Assembly: GCA_022819945.1 (NCBI GenBank)
Contig: JAJEGI010000012.1
Span: forward strand, 1-34,554
Source: Candidatus Poribacteria bacterium
GTDB lineage: Bacteria; Poribacteria; WGA-4E; WGA-3G
DNA length: 34,554 nt
Direction: 5' to 3'
In this document: piece by piece, positions 8,205-16,180 of the stretch
How the letters are laid out: every line of letters begins with the position of its first letter
How positions within the stretch are numbered: the stretch's first letter is position 1
The notes under the pieces: generated by a model
Told to the model about the DNA's origin: nothing
The model's input: the letters and a program-made list of their open reading frames with translations, nothing else
Database searches by the model: none
Made by a program: the position numbers and the translations under genes

Positions 8205-8347
8205 TAGTTGTCAGTTACCAGTTGCCAGTTATCAGTTAAGAGGGATTTGAGACACCCACCCCGATAAGTAAATTCGACCTTGATTTAGGACACAAAGGTT
8301 CAAAAAATTTTGATCCTATCAAAAGCTGTACTGAAGTCTGAAAACTA
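8205..8347. repeat. Heptamer array abutting the pafA start codon
   Basis: 8205-8240 holds four tandem 7-mers (GTCAGTT, ACCAGTT, GCCAGTT, ATCAGTT), the cleanest array in the window. A degenerate complementary arm (ACTGAAGTCTGAAAACTA) lies at about 8330-8347, at the end of prcA. The spacer otherwise shows no clear signal. Confidence 0.75.
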
Positions 8348-9115
8348 TTTCAGTGCCGCTTCAATCTCCTGAGAAGTAAGCAGTCGGAACTTGCTTGAAC
8401 TTTGTTGCGTTGTTTCCAAAACCCCAGCTTCAATTTCGCCTTCTTCGCGGGCAGTATCAATAATTTCGTATATCTGTGTTGTATCTAACTCGGTGTCCTT
8501 AGACTCCGTTTCATCGGATTCTCGTGAACTCAATTCTTTGCCGACTGCCCAGGTTTCTAAGCTTAACCGGAGTGCTGTGTTCAAATCTCTGTCTGTGCCA
8601 GTCTGTGCGGCAGTGAGATAGTTTTGCATTCCGGTTTCAATTGCCCCTGTTCCACCGATGACAGCATGAGCGGCGTTCGTTCGGACAATACCATCAAAGT
8701 TGATTCCGGTAAATTGATTTTTTCCAGAAGTGCTGCCGAGTTCGGCGAGCAACATTTTGATGATATAGGCTTCACCGACAATGGACTCAAACGCTTGCTT
8801 AAAAGCAGGTGCCAAGGTATAGTTAGTTAACCGATGTAGATTTATATCTTCAGTGGCATTTTGAAAGCCTTGGACGCTGGCAGTATCCGTAACAAGCATC
8901 CGGAGGCGTTCAATATCAGCCGGATGTCCGATTGCGGAGAGTGCGATCCGGTCATGTACCTCAAAGATTTTACGTTGTCCCTTGCTAACAGTCAAGAGCA
9001 TCATGCCTTCGTTGTAGGTGATACCTACGACGGGGCTGCCCGGTCGGAGTTGGTCTTCAATGTAATCTTGTCGGTCCTGAATCGCTTCTATCCAGCGATA
9101 TGGTTCATCTCGCAT
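8345..9115 (-). CDS. prcA: Proteasome subunit alpha
   Basis: A protein of 256 aa forming the outer heptameric rings of the 20S proteasome, which gate entry and dock the ATPase. The Ntn-hydrolase fold is recognisable (SPVVGITYNEGMMLLTVSKGQRKIFEVHDRIALSAIGHPADIERLR), closely following the PrcA pattern (VVALAY...ISELYDRVGFAAAGK). There is no catalytic N-terminal Thr, as expected. The N-terminal segment (residues 1-25) corresponds to the gating region and H0 helix. The tail from about residue 205 is acidic and polar (SRESDETESKDTELD), longer than the core needs. The start is ATG 9115; an AAGGA lies directly against it, an unusually short spacing. A 190-base gap with a dispersed repeat separates it from prcB. 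Confidence 0.92.
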   Translation of the reverse strand: MRDEPYRWIEAIQDRQDYIEDQLRPGSPVVGITYNEGMMLLTVSKGQRKIFEVHDRIALSAIGHPADIERLRMLVTDTASVQGFQNATEDINLHRLTNYTLAPAFKQAFESIVGEAYIIKMLLAELGSTSGKNQFTGINFDGIVRTNAAHAVIGGTGAIETGMQNYLTAAQTGTDRDLNTALRLSLETWAVGKELSSRESDETESKDTELDTTQIYEIIDTAREEGEIEAGVLETTQQSSSKFRLLTSQEIEAALK

Positions 9116-9127
9116 TCCTTTAATTTT

Positions 9128-9203
9128 CCTTGCGGTTCGGTTAGGTGTGTTTAGGCAATGACGTGTGCTTCCGTATATCCGTCCTCCACTACATTAGGGA
9201 CTA
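9128..9203 (+). repeat. Dispersed repeat copy A (prcB/prcA spacer)
   Basis: It starts CCTTGCGGTTCGGT and ends TCCGTCCTCCACTACATTAG. Related copies lie at 16695-16770 (same orientation, inside a gene) and, partial and inverted, at 12119-12162. The spacer 9116-9305 holds no gene or obvious promoter besides this element. Confidence 0.7.
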
Positions 9204-9305
9204 CGCGGTTTCTATCACGTGGTTTAGAAACTAAAATTTTGACCCGATCATCGGAGGTTACAATCCGTTAAAGGAGTTCACAAGCAGCACCGGTTCAAGT
9301 TCTAT

Positions 9306-10172
9306 CTACTCGGGTTGCGCTTCAGTGTACCATGTCGCCAAATCATCATCAGAAACGGTATTAACGCCGGTGCGTGTTACGGTTTTGATCGTCGGAAAAA
9401 TTTGGACTTTCGCATTGTATCCACTCGTTGCGGCATCGTACTCACTTGCGATGTCCAAGAGCCGCAAAAGCGTGATAGCTGCTTGCTGCATGTCCATTTC
9501 GTGCAATGGCGTATCAGTGAACCGCGAGAGATAACGTAACACACCACGGATCCAGATGGAGCCAGAGCCGGTTGTGGCAAAATTAACGTTTTCAAAGTGT
9601 GCGCCGAGGGCATCATAAAAGAAAATTTTTCCACCATTCTCATCATCGGCGGCATTTAAGTCGTATAACGCAAAGATCGGGATAACACCGCCGAGACCTT
9701 GAAGTGCCATCGCCAGATTGTCCCGAATGAGCCGTGACAGCATTCGGAGTTTGCCTTCAAGGCTCAACTCTTGAAGTTGGCTGCGCCGAAAGTACTGAAA
9801 GGAATGCTCTAATATTCTGGCGATTTCATAAGCGATTGCGGGCGAACCTGAAATAGCAAGGACAGAATGCCTATCAATCTGCAAAACCTTTTCTGCTCGG
9901 TCATAGATAACAGCAGTTCCGGCAGTCGCACGCCGATCCCCTGCGATTATGACGCCATCGCGATACCGAACAGCCACAACGGTAGTGCTGTGTGCTATCT
10001 CAACATCGGCCCCCTGCTGTGTGGTTTCGGATGGCAAGTCTATCTTCAAGGGATAGTCTGCGTGCTTCAAGAGGTTGAGGAAGTCACCGTTGTGATTCGT
10101 GGCTTCCTGCAGTGCCAGTTCTCTGTCTTCTATGCCTATTCGATTCAGGAAATTGCCCGTATCGTTCATCAT
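9306..10172 (-). CDS. prcB: Proteasome subunit beta (catalytic)
   Basis: A precursor of 288 aa. A propeptide of about 62 residues ends ...EIAHS, and cleavage would expose Thr63 (TTVVAVRY) as the N-terminal nucleophile. Counting from that Thr, the catalytic Asp17 (AGDRRATAG) and Lys33 (DRAEKVLQ) are both in place, so an active threonine protease is expected. The remaining pattern (GSGSIWIRGVLRYL, DLNAADDENGG) agrees with actinobacterial PrcB. Four heptamers of this subunit pair would form the inner rings. Its ATG overlaps the UBact stop codon (ATGA, 4 bases), so translation is probably coupled. A second in-frame ATG follows at once and has the better-spaced GGGGG; either could be used. Confidence 0.95.
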   Translation of the reverse strand: MMNDTGNFLNRIGIEDRELALQEATNHNGDFLNLLKHADYPLKIDLPSETTQQGADVEIAHSTTVVAVRYRDGVIIAGDRRATAGTAVIYDRAEKVLQIDRHSVLAISGSPAIAYEIARILEHSFQYFRRSQLQELSLEGKLRMLSRLIRDNLAMALQGLGGVIPIFALYDLNAADDENGGKIFFYDALGAHFENVNFATTGSGSIWIRGVLRYLSRFTDTPLHEMDMQQAAITLLRLLDIASEYDAATSGYNAKVQIFPTIKTVTRTGVNTVSDDDLATWYTEAQPE

Positions 10173-10366
10173 TCCCCCGTTCTTTGGCGGTAACGCCGGG
10201 ACTGATCTTTGTCAACGCGTCGCATGCGTTTGAGGAGCTCTTGCGTATCAGGGCGACTGACTTTCTGACGCTTTGGTCCCTCGTTATCCGCATCGCCATC
10301 ACCGGGTCCGATAGGTTTTGTATCTCTCTGCTTACGTTCAAGCTGAGCAATCATATTGGCTGCCAT
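10169..10366 (-). CDS. ubact: Ubiquitin-like protein modifier UBact (Pup-like)
   Basis: A 65-aa, highly charged, probably disordered protein ending Arg-Thr-Gly-Glu. UBact proteins, Pup analogues described from several non-actinobacterial phyla, share a C-terminal R-(T/S)-G-(E/Q), whereas actinobacterial Pup ends GGQ/GGE. The C-terminal Glu is the residue PafA would join to lysines. No deamidation is needed because Glu is encoded directly. The second half (RPDTQELLKRMRRVDKDQ, then RRYRQRTGE) is basic and helical, unlike acidic Pup. An AGGAG site lies seven bases before ATG 10366. Its place between dop and prcB is the mycobacterial pup position, which strongly supports the call. Confidence 0.93.
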   Translation of the reverse strand: MAANMIAQLERKQRDTKPIGPGDGDADNEGPKRQKVSRPDTQELLKRMRRVDKDQSRRYRQRTGE

Positions 10367-10382
10367 TTTAGTTCTCCTTTTT

Positions 10383-10426
10383 AGTGGTTATCAGTTTGCC
10401 TCGCAGTGAGAGTTGTCAGTTACAAG
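10383..10426. repeat. Degenerate heptamer repeat upstream of UBact
   Basis: GGTTATCAGTTTGC and AGTTGTCAGTTAC occur within 45 bases, just upstream of the UBact ribosome-binding site. This is a short, single-sided member of the nnCAGTT family. Confidence 0.5.
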
Positions 10427-10495
10427 AGATTTTCGCGGGCATCGCAACCGTTAGTTCCACCCTCTTCAACCGATATCTATGTAACGAAGAATTTT

Positions 10496-12010
10496 TTACA
10501 AATGCAATTTTTTAATCAAGGTTTCAACAGTCGGTGATTCGTCAAGTGCCTCATTATATTGATGTGCGACCTCTGCTTCTGCGAGCGCATTAAGATTAAC
10601 TTCTCGGGTGCGCCCGTTCACGATGAAAGTAATGCTATCCCATTGGATCGCTTTTATAGAATCACGGAACCGATCAACAGCGCGCCCACGGAAATATGCG
10701 CGTGTGCCAGCAGGCGGGTTATGGAGTGCTGCTTCAATTTGATCGTCTGTGACAACACGCCGCATCGGGATACCGTAGTATAGCCCTTCATCGAGATCGA
10801 TGTTATGATATTCCAAATCCAAACTCTGGAGCCATGTATCGTCCCAAGCGACTCCTTCTTCTTCGATAAAAGTTTCAAGTAACCATTTTTTGGCAACCCA
10901 ATCGAGGCGATCAATCAGGGACATCGGATCTTTCTCAAGAGTGTTGAGTGTATCCTCCCACTCGGTGAGCACCCAATCAGTTTCAAGCCCTCCAACATCA
11001 GTGAGATGTTTTTGAGCGAGCGCGAGATACTCACGCTGATGATCAATAGCAGACATGGTTTTTCCGTCTTCAGTCATCACCATCCACCGATACGTCTGAT
11101 CATGGGATACGGTTTTGATAGTATCAATCGGATTGGCGAGTGCTAGGCTTTCTGGGATCCTCCGCTGTTCGATCAATGCGATAACAAGTGCCGTTGTGCC
11201 AACTTTGAGTGCTGTAGCGTATTCGGACATATTTGCGTCGCCTGCAATACCGTGCAATCTTCGGTATTTAGAGGCATCAGCATGTGGTTCGTCTCGCGTG
11301 TTAACGATGGGCCGGTTGTGCATCGTATCAACACTCGCCTCAACGTGAAAGAAATCGGCGCGTTGGGACAACTGATAGTGTCCTGGTGTTGCGAGTCCTG
11401 CTTCGGTTTCGATACCGATTTTTCCGGTGCCTGCGAAGATTTGTCGTGTAATAAAGAACGACATAATGCCCTGTTTGAGTATCTCAAAGGGGACTTCACG
11501 TGCCATCAAGTAATTATCGTGACATCCGTAGCTATGTCCGTGAAAATCGGTATTATTCTTGTATAAGAGTACACGTTTTCCAAGTTTCTGGCTGCGCGTT
11601 TCAGCACATCGGTGAAGGATACGTTCGCCAGCTTTATCATGTGCGACAAGATCAAACAAGCTGCTGCATTCAGGTGTAGAATATTCCGGGTGTGCGTGGT
11701 CGTTATAGAGCCGCGCGCCGTTAACGAGGATGTGATCACTTTTAATTTCTACAAAAGAGAGGCGTTCCTTCTTATTGCGTTTCCGATCGCGTTCCTCCTC
11801 TTCCTTCTCATCAGGATGATTGGAGAGTGTCTCTGCGCGAAAGCCGCGTTCATCTCGAAAGGGGTCTTCACCCCGATAATCCCATACAGGTCGAAAGTCC
11901 TCTTGGCGATAACTTTTTATTAGTTCAATCGACTGTTTGACGGCATCAATGTGTGCTTCATTTTCGAGCGTTATTCCGTATTCGGTTTCAATTCCAAAAA
12001 GTCTTTCCAT
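10496..12010 (-). CDS. dop: Depupylase/deamidase homolog Dop
   Basis: A protein of 504 aa, paralogous to PafA. It would hydrolyse the isopeptide bond between the modifier and its target and recycle the tag. Dop-specific signals are WDYRGEDPFRDERGF (WDYxxExPxRDxRGF in mycobacterial Dop), a long charged loop after it (HPDEKEEEERDRKRNKKERL, the Dop loop), NGARLYNDHAHPEYSTPEC with the catalytic Asp, YKNNTDFHGHSYGCHDNYL, NTRDEPHADASKYRRLH, and PPAGTRAYFRGRAVDRF plus WDSITF near the C-terminus. Because UBact already ends in Glu, the deamidase step is dispensable and the enzyme is probably mainly a depupylase. ATG 12010 lacks a clear Shine-Dalgarno; the 198-base gap to the ATPase gene holds an inverted copy of the dispersed repeat. 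Confidence 0.93.
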   Translation of the reverse strand: MERLFGIETEYGITLENEAHIDAVKQSIELIKSYRQEDFRPVWDYRGEDPFRDERGFRAETLSNHPDEKEEEERDRKRNKKERLSFVEIKSDHILVNGARLYNDHAHPEYSTPECSSLFDLVAHDKAGERILHRCAETRSQKLGKRVLLYKNNTDFHGHSYGCHDNYLMAREVPFEILKQGIMSFFITRQIFAGTGKIGIETEAGLATPGHYQLSQRADFFHVEASVDTMHNRPIVNTRDEPHADASKYRRLHGIAGDANMSEYATALKVGTTALVIALIEQRRIPESLALANPIDTIKTVSHDQTYRWMVMTEDGKTMSAIDHQREYLALAQKHLTDVGGLETDWVLTEWEDTLNTLEKDPMSLIDRLDWVAKKWLLETFIEEEGVAWDDTWLQSLDLEYHNIDLDEGLYYGIPMRRVVTDDQIEAALHNPPAGTRAYFRGRAVDRFRDSIKAIQWDSITFIVNGRTREVNLNALAEAEVAHQYNEALDESPTVETLIKKLHL

Positions 12011-12118
12011 TTTTTAAACTACGAGCCTCTGGGGCTGCGCTCCATTCCATTACGCGCAGGTTTCTGGTGAATCCATAACCATTATAATAATTTTTTTATA
12101 CGGTATACCATCAAAACC

Positions 12119-12162
12119 ATAGCCCGTAACGTAGTGGAGGGCGGATTTAAGAAAGGCACGTC
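12119..12162 (-). repeat. Dispersed repeat copy B (partial, inverted)
   Basis: On the minus strand it reads GTGCCTTTCTTAAATCCG then CCCTCCACTACGTTACGGGC. It matches the second half of copies A (9128-9203) and C (16695-16770). It lies between the ARC stop codon and dop. Confidence 0.65.
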
Positions 12163-12208
12163 AAAGTCTAAATCTACGTTGTTCTCCCACAAGGTATCAT
12201 TAAAAAAC

Positions 12209-14023
12209 CTAAATGACACGCGAGCCGGACGTTTTACGCCGTTCCCGCTTTTCAGCTTTGATAGGTGTAACTTTGACGACGTTGGCTGGATCGTAATCAA
12301 GGAGCTTGAGCCAATCCTCGGTTGCCTCGGTCGGCGGGAAGATTTCGCTTTCACGATACTCTGCGGCGAGTGCGTCTAAGAGATCGGTGCGTGAGATTCC
12401 ACTCTCTTTCTCTGGGTTCTGGATTGCGCGTTTAAGTGCGGATTCTTTTGCTCGCTGCACGATTGACTCGATGATCGCGCCGCTACACAAATGCCCGCGA
12501 TAGAGAATATCACGTCTGCCGCTTCTCAGTGAGACTTCAAGGAATCGGTTGTCCTCATCCTCACGAAACATCTCATCAACTGTCTGGGCGATTAGGTCTT
12601 CAACTGCCTTCTCAGCCGGGATAACTTCTGGTGGTGTTTCCGCTGCTTCTGCTTCGGTATCGTGGTCAATTTCTGATTCGATAGGAAGTTCGGTTGTAAG
12701 ATAGATTCGGAAGATATCCTTTGCAGCGTCTGCGTCTGGGCGGGTTACTTTAATTTTTCTATCAATACGCCCAGGGCGTAGAATGGCTGGATCAATCAGA
12801 TCGGGTCGGTTTGTTGCAAGGATAATAACGACATCCTGTAGCGACTCAATCCCGTCCATTTCAGCGCAGAACATGGGAACAAGTGTATTGGAGATACTAT
12901 GCGATCTCAGGGCGCGCCGTGTGCCTAATATAGATTCTGCCTCGTCTATAAACACAAAGGCTAACTTGCCATCTTCTTTTTTCTCACGTGCGATCTGAAA
13001 TATTTCTCGTACTTTGCGTTCGGATTCGCCGAGCCACATGTTCAGAATCTCAGGTCCCTTGATGTGTAGGAAACAACCTTCAACATCTTCGCCACTTTCT
13101 CTTTTGAGCTGCTGCGTTAGGTTATATGCGGTTGCTTTACCGATGAGTGTTTTTCCACATCCTGGTGGACCGTGGAGGAGAAAGCCTTTCGGTGCGCTGT
13201 ATTGGAAACGCGAAAAGAGTTCAGGATGCAAGATTGGCAGTTCGATTGTATCCTTAATTTTTTGGATAGTTTCGTCAAGTCCGCCCACCTTAGACCAAGG
13301 GATGTTCGGTACTGCTTCAAGGGCGTAAGCATCGGTTTCTTTCGTAGGAATATGTTCAAGGGCGACCCTGAAGTTGGAGTCAACCCGCACCTCATCACCA
13401 GACTTTAGTTTTGCGTCGGTGAGGTCTGCGGAGCGCTCAAGGATAACAGTCTGTGCGTTAGGTTCTTGCCCAATACGGAGCCTCCCATCGGGCATAACAT
13501 CGGCTATTTTTGCGATGGGTCCGGCATCGTTGTATCCGAGTTCACCAACGACGACAAAAGCATCGTTCAGCAGCACACTGAATCCTTTCTTCAAATTTCC
13601 GGGATCGAGTTGGGTATCAAGATTGGCGTAGTATTCAGAACCACCGACGATGACGCGGGCAATGTCATCTTTAGGCAATCCGAGCAAGGTCCCGATCCGA
13701 TTTGCGGGTGAAGTAAGTTTTTCAATCTGTGCTTCCATTTCCGCGTGGATACGGAGTGCTTCCTGCTGAATGGCTTGAATCCTCTCCTGAAACTCACCTT
13801 CATCGCTGAGAATAGAGCGACGTAGCTCTAAGAGCCATCGGCGGCGACGGTCCTCTGGTGGTGTTTCAGTGATAAGGTGGTGAATTAGCTGCAACGAATA
13901 GCCAGAACTCAGCTCCTCTTCCTCAGAGGTGAGTTCCTCTTCAACCTCTTCGTCATCTTCAGTAAACAGGTCGTACTTGTTAGGGCTCGCGCTAACATCT
14001 TTAGGATTCTTCTTATCGTACAT
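12209..14023 (-). CDS. mpa: AAA+ proteasome-associated ATPase ARC/Mpa
   Basis: A 604-aa hexameric unfoldase that would bind UBact-tagged proteins and thread them into the 20S core. Layout: an acidic N-terminal tail (residues 18-40), a coiled coil that captures the tag (about 67-105), OB-type interdomain (about 110-235) and one AAA+ domain (about 245-480) with Walker A GPPGCGKT (285-292), Walker B LAFVFIDEAE (about 354-363), sensor ATNRPDLIDPAILRPGRIDRK with arginine fingers, and an alpha subdomain. An acidic/Pro-Glu insert (about 448-475) is odd. The C-terminus ends SGSRVI, not the Gln-Tyr-Leu (HbYX-like) tail that docks Mpa on the alpha ring. A GAGGAG ribosome site lies eight bases before ATG 14023. 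It is the first gene of the locus. The symbol arc is an alternative. Confidence 0.94.
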   Translation of the reverse strand: MYDKKNPKDVSASPNKYDLFTEDDEEVEEELTSEEEELSSGYSLQLIHHLITETPPEDRRRRWLLELRRSILSDEGEFQERIQAIQQEALRIHAEMEAQIEKLTSPANRIGTLLGLPKDDIARVIVGGSEYYANLDTQLDPGNLKKGFSVLLNDAFVVVGELGYNDAGPIAKIADVMPDGRLRIGQEPNAQTVILERSADLTDAKLKSGDEVRVDSNFRVALEHIPTKETDAYALEAVPNIPWSKVGGLDETIQKIKDTIELPILHPELFSRFQYSAPKGFLLHGPPGCGKTLIGKATAYNLTQQLKRESGEDVEGCFLHIKGPEILNMWLGESERKVREIFQIAREKKEDGKLAFVFIDEAESILGTRRALRSHSISNTLVPMFCAEMDGIESLQDVVIILATNRPDLIDPAILRPGRIDRKIKVTRPDADAAKDIFRIYLTTELPIESEIDHDTEAEAAETPPEVIPAEKAVEDLIAQTVDEMFREDEDNRFLEVSLRSGRRDILYRGHLCSGAIIESIVQRAKESALKRAIQNPEKESGISRTDLLDALAAEYRESEIFPPTEATEDWLKLLDYDPANVVKVTPIKAEKRERRKTSGSRVI

Positions 14024-14167
14024 GTGAACGTCTCCTCAGGCAGAAGCGGATGACTTGACGATAGAGTTTACCATATTTCCCAGAATTTTGCGAATTTTTA
14101 TTTTTCAGCGGCACTAATTCTTCATCTCTATAACCGGTAAATTCTGATCAAACTAAGGTCTGCTGTG

Positions 14168-14200
14168 ATAATTTGTAATAGTTTAGCATAATTTGTAATA
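14168..14200. promoter_or_regulatory. Two direct repeats ATAATTTGTAATA, possible regulator site
   Basis: The 13-mer occurs identically at 14168-14180 and 14188-14200, exactly 20 bases apart, i.e. two helical turns on the same face of the DNA. It lies 145 bases upstream of the ATPase start and 180 bases upstream of the divergent gene, a good position to control either. The regulator is unknown. Confidence 0.5.
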
Positions 14201-14323
14201 CAAATGCAAGAAAAAACGACATTGAGGGATAATTTAGAGATGAGGCGGGTAATTGCGCTGAAAAGGATTAAAAAAGTAGTCCAAGTTTAGGATAGGGGCT
14301 GAATTACTATAGTAACGATTAAC

Positions 14324-14352
14324 TTGACTTGCGTTATGCCGTATGTTAGGAT
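14324..14352 (+). promoter_or_regulatory. Promoter of the acyl-CoA synthetase gene
   Basis: TTGACT (14324-14329), a 17-base spacer and TAGGAT (14347-14352) make a reasonable sigma70-type promoter. The start point would give a 5' leader of roughly 25 bases that contains the AGGAGAGG ribosome site. Confidence 0.55.
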
Positions 14353-14382
14353 TATCACAAACGACAGTAGGAGAGGCAATGT

Positions 14383-16149
14383 ATGACACTGATATCCATG
14401 TTTGAAGAAGCGATTCAGCACTACGGGAATAGACCTGCACTTGCCCGTAAGCCGAAAGGTGGTACCTATCAAGACATCTCTTACACCGAATTTGGCGAAT
14501 CGGTAGATGCTTTCAGTAAAGGACTTAGCGCGTTAGGGGTACAGAAGGATGACCGAGTCGCGATTCTATCAGAGAATTGTCCAGAATGGGCAATCACAGA
14601 CTTTGGGACTCTTAAAACAGGCGCGGTAACTGTTCCGATGTTCTCAACGCTGACTGCAGCACAGGTCGGCTATATTCTGAAAGACTCGGGTGCAAAAATT
14701 ATCTGTGTATCCACGGAAAAGCAGTTGGAGAAGGTAGCTTCAATTCGAGATGAGGTGCCGACGCTTGAACAGATTATTATCTTCGATTCAATCGAAGATG
14801 AAATTCCGGAAGGTGTTACCGAATTTGCGACAGTCTGTGAATTGGATGGCGAGGAAACAGATGCGGCTGCGAATGAAGACGACATCGCAACGATCATCTA
14901 TACGTCTGGTACAACCGGCAACCCAAAGGGTGTTATGCTGACGCATGCGAATTTCATTTCAAATGTAGAGGCGTGCAAATCGTTGATTGATGTGAGTGAA
15001 ACCGACGTGTTGCTGTCGTTCCTGCCGTTATCACACGTCTTTGAAAGACTCGGTGGGCATTATGTGCCGCTGTTTTCTGGTGCGAAGATAGCCTATGCGG
15101 AGAGTACGTTCACGGTGGCACAGAATATGAAAGAGATTGCCCCCACGGTAATGCTGAGCGTTCCAAGGCTTTACGAAACGATGCATGAGAGAATCTTGCG
15201 TGCGGTGCAAGAGGGTTCGCCGCTGAAACAGAAAATTTTCCACTGGGGTGTTTCAGTCGGTTCATCCGTGAGTTCAGCGATTCAGCAAGGGAAAAAGCCG
15301 TCTGCAATTTTGCGGTTGCAGCAAAGTATCGCGGACAAGCTCGTTTTTGCGAAGTTGAAGGAAGCGACGGGTGGAAGGTTACGGTTTTTTGTCTCAGGTG
15401 GTGCGGCGTTGCCGCAATCCATCGCTGAATTTTTCCATGCAGCAGGGATATTGATTTTGGAAGGCTATGGATTAACGGAGACCTCGCCTGTGATTAGTAT
15501 GAACCATCCGGGAAAGTGGAAGTTTGGAACCGTTGGTGCACAAGTCCCTGGTATAGAGGTACAGATTGCAGAAGATGGTGAGATCCTAACCCGCGGTCCA
15601 CACGTGATGAAGGGGTATTTCAACAACGAAGCTGCAACAGCAGAGGTCATTGACAAAGATGGGTGGTTCCACACAGGCGACATTGGTATTATTGATGAAG
15701 ATGGTTTTGTTAAGATTACCGATCGGAAGAAAAATATCATCGTGCTTTCCAACGGTAAAAATGTTGCCCCACAACCGATCGAGAGTGAGTTGGTGCGAAG
15801 CCCTTTCATCAGTCAGATTATGGTAGTCGGTAGCGAGCGTAAAAATCTTGCGGCGTTGATTGTTCCGAATTTTGATGCACTTAAAGCGTGGGCATCTGAG
15901 AATAGCGTTGACACAACAGATTTACCAGCCATGCTTCAAGCACGCGAGGTGAAACAGCACCTTCAAAGTGAAATTCGGAGCCGTTTGACGGATTTCGCAG
16001 ATTTTGAACAGGTGCGACGGTTCGCGCTACTGGAAAAGGAATTCTCACAGGAAGCCGATGAGATGACACCGACACTGAAGTTGAAACGAAATGTTATTAC
16101 AGAACGCTATAGCGATGCGATAGAGCAGATGTATCCTGAGGATTCGTAG
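14383..16149 (+). CDS. fadD: Long-chain fatty acid-CoA ligase (AMP-forming)
   Basis: A 588-aa enzyme of the ANL superfamily that would convert a fatty acid, ATP and CoA to acyl-CoA, AMP and pyrophosphate for beta-oxidation or lipid synthesis. Motifs: P-loop YTSGTTGNPKGVMLTH (about 173-188), LPLSHVFER, EGYGLTETSPV, GWFHTGDIG, DRKKNIIVLSNGKNVAP and a C-terminal lysine motif (TPTLKLKRN). The LPLSHVFER and 'DRKKNIIV' forms are typical of long-chain ligases of the FadD15/ACSL type; exact chain length cannot be read. It is the only plus-strand gene in the central region, with its own promoter and AGGAGAGG six bases before ATG. It converges on the next gene with a 31-base gap and no obvious terminator. 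Confidence 0.93.
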   Translation: MTLISMFEEAIQHYGNRPALARKPKGGTYQDISYTEFGESVDAFSKGLSALGVQKDDRVAILSENCPEWAITDFGTLKTGAVTVPMFSTLTAAQVGYILKDSGAKIICVSTEKQLEKVASIRDEVPTLEQIIIFDSIEDEIPEGVTEFATVCELDGEETDAAANEDDIATIIYTSGTTGNPKGVMLTHANFISNVEACKSLIDVSETDVLLSFLPLSHVFERLGGHYVPLFSGAKIAYAESTFTVAQNMKEIAPTVMLSVPRLYETMHERILRAVQEGSPLKQKIFHWGVSVGSSVSSAIQQGKKPSAILRLQQSIADKLVFAKLKEATGGRLRFFVSGGAALPQSIAEFFHAAGILILEGYGLTETSPVISMNHPGKWKFGTVGAQVPGIEVQIAEDGEILTRGPHVMKGYFNNEAATAEVIDKDGWFHTGDIGIIDEDGFVKITDRKKNIIVLSNGKNVAPQPIESELVRSPFISQIMVVGSERKNLAALIVPNFDALKAWASENSVDTTDLPAMLQAREVKQHLQSEIRSRLTDFADFEQVRRFALLEKEFSQEADEMTPTLKLKRNVITERYSDAIEQMYPEDS

Positions 16150-16180
16150 GTGTCTGCGGTTCTCAATTGCTTTGGACCTC

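Larger units (their letters stand above)
14024..14382. other. Divergent intergenic region between mpa and the acyl-CoA synthetase
   Basis: No gene is visible in this A/T-rich spacer. It holds the presumed mpa promoter (no convincing -35/-10 pair seen), a 13-base direct repeat at 20-base spacing (14168-14200) and a promoter for the plus-strand gene (14324-14352). Confidence 0.7.

Noticed and set aside
8205..8240. CRISPR array
   Set aside because: The repeats are 7-base tandem units with no spacers and no cas genes nearby.
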